The translations under genes were made by a program, and so were the position numbers. This document shows, in pieces, positions 8,976 to 17,062 of a stretch of 64,000 nucleotides of DNA (within the stretch, counting starts at the first letter, position 1; the number at the start of each line of letters is the position of its first letter). Source of the DNA: Desulfatiglans sp. (GTDB lineage Bacteria; Desulfobacterota; DSM-4660; Desulfatiglandales; HGW-15); the NCBI GenBank assembly GCA_012513605.1, contig JAAZBV010000069.1, positions 41,175 to 105,174 on the forward strand, read 5' to 3'. The notes under the pieces are model-generated. The model was not told the origin of the DNA, did no database searches, and worked only from the letters and a program-made list of their open reading frames with translations.

Positions 8976-10148
8976 CTAACGTATTGTCTTATTCACACGA
9001 TTTCCTACAACATCGTATTCATAGTACATCTCATATGTTATCTGGTAATCTGCGATAACTGCGGTACTGGTTAACCGGCCTAGTATGTCATATTTATTGT
9101 ATTGCCCTGGGGCAGGTGTTGAGTTTGAGCTTATAGGATTGGTCTCAGCAATGTACTCGATATAATTGGTATAGAGGTCTAAATCAGGGTCGCTGTTTCT
9201 GTCATAGACTATCGGGTTTGTCCCTGAGTTTACCTCCCAGAAATTAGGAAGATCATCATTATCAATATCGCCATATGCGTCATTAACAAGCGGATTAAAG
9301 CCATAGGTAATCTCCAAACCATCGCCCATTGAATCACCATCCGAGTCTGCGTTAGTTGGGTTTAATCCGTTCAATACCTCGAAGCCATCCGTCAACCCGT
9401 CGTCATCTGTGTCATGGTCGTTGGGATCGGTATGGTTGTTGTACTCCCCTAGATTCGAGAGGTTATCAGTATCAAAATCCTCTTCAGCTCCATATGTAAG
9501 GGTGCCAAAATACCTTATTTCCCAGTCGTCATCCATACCATCACCATCCCCATCATTTAAAAGGAGCAGCATAAAAATAGGTGTTAAATCAGCCCCTGTA
9601 GAGGTTCTGTTTAACCCTGCATCTTCTGTGTTTTCTGAAAGGTCATTCTGTTTCGTATTACTTGTGTTTTCAGTTTCATCATCCAGATAAGGTGGAGTAA
9701 GGTCGAGGTCGGCATCAAGTTGCGGAGGGATTGTATCTATATTTTCCGGTACTGTCTTATTAATATCTTCAGGCAGTTCATTTGAATCATTCAACTCTTC
9801 TGATGGCCGGTCAACCTTGTTACCTGTTTCAAGGTCAATGGCCTCAAGATAACCAGTAGAATTGGAAATATTCGGATCTGTTCCATTTGTTATTTCCCAG
9901 AGATCGGTGAAACCATCGTTTTCTGAATCCGGGTCGTTTGGGTCTGTACCATACTTCTCTTCATCAGTATTTGAAATGCCATCGCCATCGATATCATTTG
10001 GGTCGGGTTCAAATCTGGTAGTTACCTCAGATTCAAATGGCCCTGATGGCATTTCAATTGTCTCACTTCCGGGAAGTGTCTCTTCTGCATAGCAATCAAA
10101 TGTAATGAAAAACATAAGAATCAGAAATAAATACAAAAGTTTTTTCAT
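8976..10148 (-). CDS. exported calcium-repeat (TSP type 3) protein ending in one YD repeat
   Basis: The product has 390 residues with a signal peptide ending FDCYAEE. It carries repeated acidic loops of the thrombospondin type 3 class (DIDGDGISNTDEEKYGTDPN, NDGDGDGMDDDWE, DTDDDGLTDGFEVLNG, DSDGDSMGDGLEITYG), which bind calcium. The last 45 residues switch to YD-repeat sequence (YNKYDILGRLTST, YYEYDVVGNRVNKTIR). It ends 45 bp upstream of the Rhs gene on the same strand, so the two are probably co-transcribed. The truncated YD end looks like a core that lost its continuation, or a docking partner for the Rhs shell. Confidence 0.85.
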   Translation of the reverse strand: MKKLLYLFLILMFFITFDCYAEETLPGSETIEMPSGPFESEVTTRFEPDPNDIDGDGISNTDEEKYGTDPNDPDSENDGFTDLWEITNGTDPNISNSTGYLEAIDLETGNKVDRPSEELNDSNELPEDINKTVPENIDTIPPQLDADLDLTPPYLDDETENTSNTKQNDLSENTEDAGLNRTSTGADLTPIFMLLLLNDGDGDGMDDDWEIRYFGTLTYGAEEDFDTDNLSNLGEYNNHTDPNDHDTDDDGLTDGFEVLNGLNPTNADSDGDSMGDGLEITYGFNPLVNDAYGDIDNDDLPNFWEVNSGTNPIVYDRNSDPDLDLYTNYIEYIAETNPISSNSTPAPGQYNKYDILGRLTSTAVIADYQITYEMYYEYDVVGNRVNKTIR

Positions 10149-10311
10149 ATGTTCTTTTTCTCCGTACCTATTGATTAATCTATTACTTTTTCACATAAAG
10201 CTTTGTAAATCTACCATTGAATAACTTCATTACCAGTGAATAACATTAAAAGCAATTTCTAAATATAACCCACTTAAGCAATTTTATACCCATATAGTAT
10301 TACAAGAATAT

Positions 10312-10342
10312 ATTTGTCAATTATTAATTTAAAAAGACAAAT
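10312..10342. promoter_or_regulatory. inverted repeat upstream of XRE regulator, possible operator
   Basis: ATTTGTC (10312-10318) and GACAAAT (10336-10342) form a 7-bp inverted repeat in an AT-rich spacer, and a further TTTGTC half-site follows near 10368. The position 56 bp upstream of the XRE start suggests an autoregulatory operator. No direct evidence. Confidence 0.35.
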
Positions 10343-10397
10343 AGCATCCTGTTTAGAAAGATATTTTTTGTCTATTGTGCGTTTCAGGAGGCTATTT

Positions 10398-10748
10398 ATG
10401 GCTGATCTGGAAAAAATGATCGGGAGTAAGATTACAGAGTTTCGCTTACATAAAAAAGCAACACAGGCACAACTGGCAGAGGAAGTGAATGTAAGCGTTG
10501 AGACAATCTCAAGGATGGAAAGAGGAGTAGCCTTCCCATCATTAAAAACAATGGATAAAATAGCCACTGCCCTTGGTGTTGCACTGAAGGATTTTTTTGA
10601 TTTTGGGACCGGCAAGAAATTAGATAAAACCTGTGAGAGAGAGATCGCAAAAATTAATGCGTTCCTTAGATCATATAATAAAAACGAGATTTCTTTAGCG
10701 CATAAGGTTTTAAAAGATGTTTTTAGTTGGCTGGGCAAATCCAAATGA
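10398..10748 (+). CDS. XRE-family HTH transcriptional regulator
   Basis: The start is chosen at the ATG at 10398 because a strong ribosome binding site (CAGGAGG, 10385-10391) precedes it; the open frame extends further upstream but without such a signal. The 116-residue product has a Cro/CI-type helix-turn-helix at about residues 6-60 (KITEFRLHKKATQAQLAEE, VSVETISRMERGVAFPSLKT) and a short C-terminal tail. It converges on the VapBC pair with 7 bp between stop codons. Likely a DNA-binding repressor; targets unknown. Confidence 0.85.
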   Translation: MADLEKMIGSKITEFRLHKKATQAQLAEEVNVSVETISRMERGVAFPSLKTMDKIATALGVALKDFFDFGTGKKLDKTCEREIAKINAFLRSYNKNEISLAHKVLKDVFSWLGKSK

Positions 10749-10755
10749 TATGATT

Positions 10756-11163
10756 TTAAATATTTTCGCTGAATTCTCTCAAAGATACAGCTACTGAAGA
10801 GAACTCCTGTAAAAGTTGTTTATCAACAGTTACAAGGGGAAGATTAATATCCTTTGCAACAGCGATAAATTCACAATCATAAGCAGAGCATCTGGATTCT
10901 GAGGCAAGCCTTAACACCTCACCGGATGGAGCCTCATATTCCCGACCCTTTAGAAGCTTTAATGCACTATTCATAATGACCTTGGCCTGTTCCAATTTTA
11001 TGATGTTCTTTCGCATATAAAGGGCAAGTACATTACGAAATTCACTACGCCATAGAATAGGGGCAGCCCACTCAAAGTCTTTTTTGAGCGCTCGTTCTGC
11101 AAAAACAGACTGGTCACTTGACAGGAAGAGATAACCGATAACATTTGTATCAACAACAATCAT
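10756..11163 (-). CDS. vapC: PIN-domain toxin, VapC family
   Basis: The 135-residue PIN domain carries the acidic metal site: D5 in MIVVDTNVIGYL, E41 in WRSEFRNVL, D96 and E98 in SAYDCEFIAVA, and D114 in LVTVDKQLL. VapC proteins are Mg/Mn-dependent ribonucleases that cleave tRNA or rRNA when released from the antitoxin. The start overlaps the antitoxin stop by 4 bp, the typical coupled arrangement. All catalytic positions are present, so it should be active. Confidence 0.9.
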   Translation of the reverse strand: MIVVDTNVIGYLFLSSDQSVFAERALKKDFEWAAPILWRSEFRNVLALYMRKNIIKLEQAKVIMNSALKLLKGREYEAPSGEVLRLASESRCSAYDCEFIAVAKDINLPLVTVDKQLLQEFSSVAVSLREFSENI

Positions 11164-11402
11164 GGTCGACCCTCTGTTTTTGCCTGGTTAAATGCTTCAT
11201 CACTGATCAGATATCCGGAGGTCAATTGGCGGAGCATACGAACATTTTTAAGCATCTCATCAAAATCTATAATGTGACTTGAGACAGCATTTTCAATACA
11301 TACTATTATTTCGCTGTTGAGAGACCGCCGGTTTATTTCTGCAACTGACTTAAGCCGGTCGTAAAGTTCATCCGGGATATTCTTGACTGTTACGGTTGCC
11401 AT
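11160..11402 (-). CDS. vapB: FitA/VapB-type ribbon-helix-helix antitoxin
   Basis: The product has 80 residues. The N-terminal ribbon-helix-helix (TVTVKNIPDELYDRLKSVAE, then RRSLNSEII) is of the FitA type; the C-terminal tail would wrap the toxin. It precedes vapC with a 4-bp overlap. Such antitoxins repress their own operon as a complex with the toxin. Two near-identical CAACCATT motifs just upstream (about 11430-11450) could be operator half-sites. Confidence 0.88.
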   Translation of the reverse strand: MATVTVKNIPDELYDRLKSVAEINRRSLNSEIIVCIENAVSSHIIDFDEMLKNVRMLRQLTSGYLISDEAFNQAKTEGRP

Positions 11403-11469
11403 ATTTTCACCTCTTTATTGGTTTCAATATGCAACCATTATGCAACCATTGTAGTTTGATGTCAACTTC

Positions 11470-11943
11470 CTAATCTTTAATAGTAAATCTAGGCAACAGC
11501 CTGCCAGTTCTGGCCTTATATCTCAAATATTCTAAACCGAAATTTTCTTTCAGGTCCTTTTCCTCTTTGGGGATAAGGATCAGGAAAATAATATATGTGA
11601 AGATAATAGAAAGAAAAACCATAGCGTTATTTATTAAAAGGCAGACCCCCGGCATAATAAAAAATATGTGAGAGGCATACATGGGATTTCGTATTCGCGA
11701 GTATAATCCTGTTGTAATAAGCCTGTCCGCCTTCAGTGCCTTTTTTATCTCTGCGTTGCCTGTTGCCAGCATAAGGATACCGATACCGATCAGGATAATT
11801 GCAGCAATTATCAGGAAGATTTTTGGGACATGTAAAATCTCTGAGATATTTAACCTCAGGGGCAGCCAGGATAATAAAACCAAAACGGCATATCCGGGGA
11901 ACATGATTTTGGGGCCGACACCCCAGGGGGTCATTTTTTTCAT
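11470..11943 (-). CDS. isoprenylcysteine carboxyl methyltransferase-family membrane protein
   Basis: The 157-residue product has about four membrane segments. The conserved C-terminal signature GLYSRIRNPMYAS ... EEKDLKENFGLEYLRYK is that of the ICMT/PEMT family (SAM-dependent methyltransferases of the membrane). The true substrate in bacteria is usually unknown. It starts 4 bp after the acyltransferase stop, so the two are probably co-expressed and may both act on membrane lipids; that link is inference. Confidence 0.8.
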   Translation of the reverse strand: MKKMTPWGVGPKIMFPGYAVLVLLSWLPLRLNISEILHVPKIFLIIAAIILIGIGILMLATGNAEIKKALKADRLITTGLYSRIRNPMYASHIFFIMPGVCLLINNAMVFLSIIFTYIIFLILIPKEEKDLKENFGLEYLRYKARTGRLLPRFTIKD

Positions 11944-11947
11944 GAGG

Positions 11948-13129
11948 TCATGCCCCCTGCTGGCTGGCTAGCGGTTTATCTCTTGAGACAGTCATCTGAT
12001 GCGATTCAAAACTGCATATGGGATTGGCATAAATCGTGAACAGGAGGTTCCTGACCTCGGGCTTAAGGTTATTGTATGCATTAAGAAACCCAGCTTTTTC
12101 TGGTTCAGTATATTTGTCAGCATACTTTTCTGTTTTATACAGGTGGTCATAGGCAATATAGTTCCTGGGCCAGAATCTGTATAAAGTATGTATCTCTTTA
12201 TCGATGGCAGTGGCTAGAGCGTTCTTATCCTCATAATACCCTGTAAGGGGCGCGCCAAAACTGATGTGTATCCTGCCTTTATCACCGGAGAGCCCTGCCA
12301 GCATACTGATCAGGTCCTCGTTCTTCCTTTTTATATGTGCGCCATTTTTATTCTTCCTGTAGAGCTCCCATGCCTTGAGCCTGTCACAGGGGTCTTTCTC
12401 ATAGGATATTGCCGCAGGGACAATGTTGCACTGCCTGATAAATTCGGCAAACCCGCCCTCCTTTTTCCTTTCAGAAAGATAGAACATATTTATTATGGCA
12501 GGGTTTGTCTGATCGATCCCATCCTTGGCGCGGCCCTCCCTCTGTGAGATCCAGAAATTGTTACCTTCATTTCGCAGGTAATTAAGGTATTCAGAAAGGT
12601 GCATGGATGCCTCAAGCTGCTCCTTCCTGGCGAGCCCCCTTTTTACGATTATTCCATTATTGATGCGGATAAGGTCTGAAACCGCATCGTTTAGGAGCAG
12701 GTTATCTCCAAAGGCAATGAAGGGGATGCTGAATCCGTTCAGGTAGAGGGCATAGTTCACAAGGGCAGGGTCCATCACTATATCCCTGTGGTTGGTCATG
12801 AAGATATATGATTTACCCTTGTCCAGTTTTTCTATGCCTGAGTAGGTAACACTGTCAGATGATCTTTCTATGATCCTCTTTAATAAAAAATCAGCGATTA
12901 TCTGTGATTGAAATTTTGTCACACTCCTGATCCGTGAAAGTTTTTTCTTCAGTAAAAACCTGACCACCCAGTCTGCAATACCTTTTAGAGGTTCAGGGCA
13001 TGAGGGCCATTTCATAATGCGGAAAGAGGAGACAAGTAGGTCATTTCCCGCAAGGCGTTTCATGACAGCGGGGACCTCACTGTCTATATATGGCCTGATG
13101 TCATCGAATCTGGATTTATTGTCTGTCAT
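11948..13129 (-). CDS. PlsC-like glycerolipid acyltransferase
   Basis: The 393-residue product has the acyltransferase block MTNHRDIVMDPAL at residues about 111-123 and a downstream block QREGRAKDG that fits the glycerol-3-phosphate-binding motif of the PlsB/PlsC fold. The catalytic pair reads H114-x5-D120, one residue longer than the usual H-x4-D, though the related 'NHRDI' subfamily shows this spacing. It would transfer acyl chains to lysophospholipid-type acceptors at the membrane. It is in a tight minus-strand run with YdeI-like (5 bp upstream) and the ICMT-family gene. Confidence 0.8.
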   Translation of the reverse strand: MTDNKSRFDDIRPYIDSEVPAVMKRLAGNDLLVSSFRIMKWPSCPEPLKGIADWVVRFLLKKKLSRIRSVTKFQSQIIADFLLKRIIERSSDSVTYSGIEKLDKGKSYIFMTNHRDIVMDPALVNYALYLNGFSIPFIAFGDNLLLNDAVSDLIRINNGIIVKRGLARKEQLEASMHLSEYLNYLRNEGNNFWISQREGRAKDGIDQTNPAIINMFYLSERKKEGGFAEFIRQCNIVPAAISYEKDPCDRLKAWELYRKNKNGAHIKRKNEDLISMLAGLSGDKGRIHISFGAPLTGYYEDKNALATAIDKEIHTLYRFWPRNYIAYDHLYKTEKYADKYTEPEKAGFLNAYNNLKPEVRNLLFTIYANPICSFESHQMTVSRDKPLASQQGA

Positions 13130-13134
13130 AAGTT

Positions 13135-13695
13135 TTAAAACAGCATCCCCTTTTTGTTTTCCTTTATCGCAGTCGTTATCTTATCCAGTCTTTTTTTTCG
13201 GGTTTCATCGGTCTTTGCATCAAAGTAGAAACCCGCATATTGCTTTTTTAAAGACATCGGCTTTTTCTCATATTCTTCTGCAAGGCTCAAGTCATTCCTG
13301 ATTATCTCTTTGAAATCAAGGATCAGCTTATTAATATCCGGTCTGTTTTTTTCTTTATCCCACTCTCCATTTTCAACAGCCTTTTTTATCTCACGTTCAC
13401 CAAAATCGGTCATGATCTTTTCTTTTCTTAATTTTTCAACAATCTTTTTATTTTTCTCAGACCATTTGCTGTTTTTTGTCCGTGGCGCAAAATATTTTAT
13501 ATAGCTTTTATCACCTTCTGACTTCATCTGCCCGTCTATCCATCCAAAGCAGAGGACTTCATTCAGGGCCTCATCTGCGGTGATTGAAGACTGACTCTTG
13601 TCTTTTATAAACCTGATCCAGATACCCGGTGATGTCTCTACATTCTTCTTAAGCCATTTACGAAATTCCGTTCTCTCTTTAAATTCCAGTTCCAT
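13135..13695 (-). CDS. YdeI/OmpD-associated family protein
   Basis: The 186-residue product matches the YdeI pattern: FRKWLKKNVETSPGIWIRF near the start, then ADEALNEVLCFGWIDGQ, the block YFAPRTKNSKWSEKNKK, and a C-terminal KKRLDKI repeat. Family members are small soluble proteins linked to resistance to cationic peptides or to OmpD, with poorly defined biochemistry. Short spacing on both sides suggests co-transcription with its neighbours. Confidence 0.8.
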   Translation of the reverse strand: MELEFKERTEFRKWLKKNVETSPGIWIRFIKDKSQSSITADEALNEVLCFGWIDGQMKSEGDKSYIKYFAPRTKNSKWSEKNKKIVEKLRKEKIMTDFGEREIKKAVENGEWDKEKNRPDINKLILDFKEIIRNDLSLAEEYEKKPMSLKKQYAGFYFDAKTDETRKKRLDKITTAIKENKKGMLF

Positions 13696-13707
13696 CTTAT
13701 CTTTCCT

Positions 13708-13971
13708 TTACTTATACTTAATCTTCAACACCAGTATTGTAAAATTTAATACAAAGGTAACTGCATTGGCCAGCATTACAGGCATATCTTTTGTCAAAGC
13801 CCCGTATATAAGCCAGAGCAGAACCCCGGTTGTAAAAATAATATACATGCTAAGAGAGATATCCCTTGTCTGCTTTTGGGTAATTACCTTTATTGCCTGT
13901 GGCAGTAAAGAGATTGTTTTGCAGAAGGCAGCAAACAGGCCGAGCAACGTAACCATATTAAATTCAAGCAT
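13708..13971 (-). CDS. SemiSWEET sugar transporter
   Basis: The 87-residue, three-helix protein has the MtN3/PQ-loop signature (LLPQAIKVITQKQTRDISLSMY, then the second helix ending LLWLIYG and the third with NAVTFVLN). Bacterial SemiSWEETs dimerise to form a sugar facilitator. Its ATG follows the mtnA stop with no gap (TGA ATG), so translation is coupled. The substrate cannot be read from sequence. Confidence 0.88.
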   Translation of the reverse strand: MLEFNMVTLLGLFAAFCKTISLLPQAIKVITQKQTRDISLSMYIIFTTGVLLWLIYGALTKDMPVMLANAVTFVLNFTILVLKIKYK

Positions 13972-15009
13972 TCAAAACATCCTTTTTATATTCTCCTCAA
14001 ACGGCGGATAGATGATCCCCTTATCCGTCACAATGGCTGTGATCAGGTCATGGGGTGTTACATCAAAGGCAGGGTTAAAGACCTTGATTCCTTCAGGTGC
14101 GATTTTTCTCCCATACCAGTTTATGATTTCATCAGGATTTCTTTCCTCTATTGGGATATCCTTGCCTGTTGGGGTATTAATATCCACTGTTGTTGAAGGG
14201 GCTGCAACATAGAAAGGTATATTAAAATGTTTTGCAAGGATAGCCACGGACATGGTGCCGATCTTGTTTGCTATATCACCGTTTGCAGCAACACGGTCTG
14301 TGCCCACTATCACGGCATCAATCTTACCCTGTGACATCACCATGCCTGCCATGTTGTCGCATATAAGTGTGACATCTATCCCTGCCATAGAAAGCTCATA
14401 CGCGGTAAGGCGCGCACCCTGGAGATAGGGCCTTGTTTCATCCGCATACACCTTTATGTTCCACCCTCTCTCCTTTGCCAGATATACTGGTGCTGTGGCA
14501 GTACCGTAATCTGTTGTGGCGAGACAGCCTGCATTGCAGTGGGTTAATATAGTCATGCCGTCTTTTAGAAGCGTAAGCAGGTTTTCACCTATACGCAGGT
14601 TTATTTCAACCTCTTCCTTTTGTATTTTTATCGCCTCTGCCTCAAGTAACCTTTTTTTTGTTTCAACAGATTCATTTTTTAGACCGTCTACCCTCTCTAT
14701 CATGCGTCTGATTGCCCCGAACAGGTTTGAGGCAGTGGGCCGTGCCTTTGCAAGCATCTCGCCGTTTTGTTTCATCTTTACCATGAATGCTGTATGATCT
14801 GTGTCAGCAATATCCTTTATACCAAGGTACATACCGAATCCTGCCGCTATACCTATCAAAGGCGCCCCGCGCAGTTCCATATCCCTTATGGCATGGAACA
14901 CCTCCTCAATGGTACGTTTAGGGTTATATTCAGTTACCACGGGGAGTTTCAACTGGTTTAATACATTCAGGGTGTTATCTTTCCATTCCACAGGTTTTAT
15001 AAATTCCAT
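13972..15009 (-). CDS. mtnA: S-methyl-5-thioribose-1-phosphate isomerase
   Basis: The 345-residue product matches MtnA along its length: MELRGAPLIGIAAGFGMYLG near the start, the catalytic Cys in ILTHCNAGCLATTDYGTA, and the catalytic Asp in IVGTDRVAANGDIANKIGT. It isomerises 5-methylthioribose-1-phosphate to methylthioribulose-1-phosphate in methionine salvage. It heads the minus-strand operon that continues with SemiSWEET. No other salvage gene is in the window. Confidence 0.95.
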   Translation of the reverse strand: MEFIKPVEWKDNTLNVLNQLKLPVVTEYNPKRTIEEVFHAIRDMELRGAPLIGIAAGFGMYLGIKDIADTDHTAFMVKMKQNGEMLAKARPTASNLFGAIRRMIERVDGLKNESVETKKRLLEAEAIKIQKEEVEINLRIGENLLTLLKDGMTILTHCNAGCLATTDYGTATAPVYLAKERGWNIKVYADETRPYLQGARLTAYELSMAGIDVTLICDNMAGMVMSQGKIDAVIVGTDRVAANGDIANKIGTMSVAILAKHFNIPFYVAAPSTTVDINTPTGKDIPIEERNPDEIINWYGRKIAPEGIKVFNPAFDVTPHDLITAIVTDKGIIYPPFEENIKRMF

Positions 15010-15063
15010 TTTTACTCCCTATCTGGTTTTTTAATCAAATTTTATTATTAGTGATTAAACAGA

Positions 15064-15101
15064 AAGGGGAGCAGGGGCAGGATATGCCCTCTGCTCCCCT
15101 T
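15064..15101 (-). terminator. hairpin downstream of sulfatase
   Basis: AAGGGGAGCAGgGGC and GCCCTCTGCTCCCCTT form a 14-15 bp stem with a 7-base loop, 15 bases after the sulfatase stop. On the minus strand a modest T-rich stretch follows (TTTCTGTTT). Probably the terminator of the sulfatase transcript. Confidence 0.65.
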
Positions 15102-15115
15102 ATCAGCGTTAAGTT

Positions 15116-16765
15116 CTATTTTTTAGGTTCAGCCATAAAAGATTCTGTGGCAATAACCTCCTGCAGGCGGCAGAAATTCCACTCAGGGTCTGCCGGGCTC
15201 CATTTCCTGTTTTTATAATTCTCACAGCTATCAGGTTTAGGCAGGGGGTATTCCTCAATAGGGTCATCTATAAGGTTATAGAAGGTGCAGCTCCCTGTTT
15301 CCGGGTTATTGCCGCAGATAACCTTGTATGTAGCGTTTCTTGCACCCACATGCCTGAAATTATTTTTTATCGGGTTAACGGTTTCTGTTAACAGGTATCC
15401 CATATCGGGGTCTCTTAAGCCTGTCGCCCCTTTAAAAAGAATTGGAGTAAGGGAGACAGAATCTAAAGAAACCATGCCGTCACCTGTACGGTTTGGGACT
15501 GTTTTAGGCACCTCAAGACCTGCAAGCTCCAGTATGGTTGAGAAGAGGTCCACATTGTGTATCCACTCGTCACTCTGCTTGTTGGCCTTTATACCCGGCC
15601 CTTTAATGGCCATTGATACCCGCACGCCGCTTTCATATGTGGTACCCTTGCTGCGCTCTTTCCTGGTAATGTACAGGTTGTCAATGAACTCCCGTTTTTC
15701 GCCAAACATCCATGTTCCATTATCACCCAGGTAGATAATATATGTGTTGGGGTCGAGTTTTTCAACAGTTTCAATTACTCTACCAATCATGGTATCCATG
15801 GAGTTTGTCATGGCCCTCATAAGCGCCTCTGATGAGCATGAGCCCACATTGGCGGAACCGAATTGGCCGTCAGGGCCCATGCATGCCTCCATCTCTTTGC
15901 GTGATGGCTCATCCATGGTGTCGGCATTGGGTATAACCATCGGGTTAGGCATCTGGTTCCCTGTAATATGCGAGAGGTTGAAGGCAAACCATACAAACCA
16001 GGGCTTGTCAGGATTATTCTTTTCCTGCTCTGTGATCCAGTTGATGGTATCCGCTGTCTTTACTACCGCTGCATAGGTGGTTGGCGCTATGCCCGGAAGT
16101 GATCTCACAGGGGCCTTTTCTGTGCGCCACTGATCCGGTGGCGTGGTATCGTCCTGAATCTGGTAATCATATTCAAAGTATGTTGCAAGGCCGCCATGAA
16201 GGTTACCCCTGAATAGATCAAAGCCCGCCTCTTTGGGCTTCATACCGGGGTACTGACCAAGACCTGCTATATGCCATTTTCCGAATATGGCCGTGCTGTA
16301 TCCGCCCTTTTCCTTAAGGTCCTTTACAAATGAATGATGATTCTGGGATAGCCAGTTAGTATAATCCAGAACCCCTGTCTTTGCGGAAAAAAGCCCTGTA
16401 AGAAGTGATGTGCGTGTGGGCGAACAAAATGGTTGTGTCCAGGCATGGGTGAATCTTATGCCTCCCTTTGCCAGGGAATCCAGCGAAGGGGTAGATGCCG
16501 GCCTGCCATTGATCATTTTGTAATCAGGGTGATTATGCCCTGATGGACCGTATTGCTTGGTAAGACTGTCAATAAGGCCAGGGTACATGTTGGTTGTAGC
16601 ATCTATGCCTATATCGTCACCGATGATAAGCAGGATGTTCGGTCGTTTGGTCTTTTCATCTACTCTTTTTCCCAGTCCGCTCGCCGTTAACGCGAACGCC
16701 CCTGTGAGAAAAAAAACAAACAGAACAGATCCACATAAAAATGTTTTTACAGCTCTAATACTCAT
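15116..16765 (-). CDS. exported type I sulfatase (arylsulfatase family)
   Basis: The start is placed at the ATG at 16765 because AAGGAGA lies 8 bases upstream; an earlier in-frame ATG adds 20 charged residues before the signal peptide. The 549-residue product begins with a signal peptide (VKTFLCGSVLFVFFLTGAF). The active-site motif CSPTRTSLLTG near residue 114 holds the Cys converted to formylglycine, and metal ligands appear in LLIIGDDIG. It hydrolyses sulfate esters in the periplasm; the substrate is unknown. It is the last gene of a minus-strand set with the radical SAM maturase. Its Cys could be matured by an anaerobic sulfatase maturase elsewhere. Confidence 0.9.
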   Translation of the reverse strand: MSIRAVKTFLCGSVLFVFFLTGAFALTASGLGKRVDEKTKRPNILLIIGDDIGIDATTNMYPGLIDSLTKQYGPSGHNHPDYKMINGRPASTPSLDSLAKGGIRFTHAWTQPFCSPTRTSLLTGLFSAKTGVLDYTNWLSQNHHSFVKDLKEKGGYSTAIFGKWHIAGLGQYPGMKPKEAGFDLFRGNLHGGLATYFEYDYQIQDDTTPPDQWRTEKAPVRSLPGIAPTTYAAVVKTADTINWITEQEKNNPDKPWFVWFAFNLSHITGNQMPNPMVIPNADTMDEPSRKEMEACMGPDGQFGSANVGSCSSEALMRAMTNSMDTMIGRVIETVEKLDPNTYIIYLGDNGTWMFGEKREFIDNLYITRKERSKGTTYESGVRVSMAIKGPGIKANKQSDEWIHNVDLFSTILELAGLEVPKTVPNRTGDGMVSLDSVSLTPILFKGATGLRDPDMGYLLTETVNPIKNNFRHVGARNATYKVICGNNPETGSCTFYNLIDDPIEEYPLPKPDSCENYKNRKWSPADPEWNFCRLQEVIATESFMAEPKK

Positions 16766-16955
16766 TGATAAACTCTCCTTCTCCTCCCCACTTCGTTGTC
16801 GTTTTTGCTTCAAGGCTCCTTTCACTTAAAAACTGTTTTGAGATAACAAAAGACTATCGAACAAAAAAGAAATCGTCAGCCAAAAGAACCGATTACTTTT
16901 TATGTGACTGAGTATATGAACTACGTTCTTATGCGTCAAGGATAATATATCAGGA

Positions 16956-16998
16956 AAGGCTATAGTCTTTAGTCTTTAGTCTATAGCCTAAAGCCTTG
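16956..16998. repeat. 7-bp-period degenerate inverted repeat
   Basis: The run consists of TAGTCTT/TAGTCTA/TAGCCTA/AAGCCTT units of 7 bp and reads similarly on both strands (AAGGCTATAG at one end, CTAAAGCCTT at the other). It lies in the 300-bp gap between sulfatase and maturase, which otherwise holds nothing I can identify. Related elements occur at 27829, 28650, 40606 and 49061. Confidence 0.6.
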
Positions 16999-17062
16999 CT
17001 AACTATATGGGTATTAGCCTCTATTTTCCTGTTTTATCTGACCTGTTGCAGTAACCCCTTAT

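Noticed and set aside
10274..10744. Long minus-strand open frame opposite the XRE gene.
   Set aside because: Antisense shadow of a well-supported HTH gene with a strong ribosome binding site; no family features.
16956..16998. CRISPR-like array in the heptamer repeats.
   Set aside because: Units are 7 bp and degenerate, with no spacers and no cas genes nearby.
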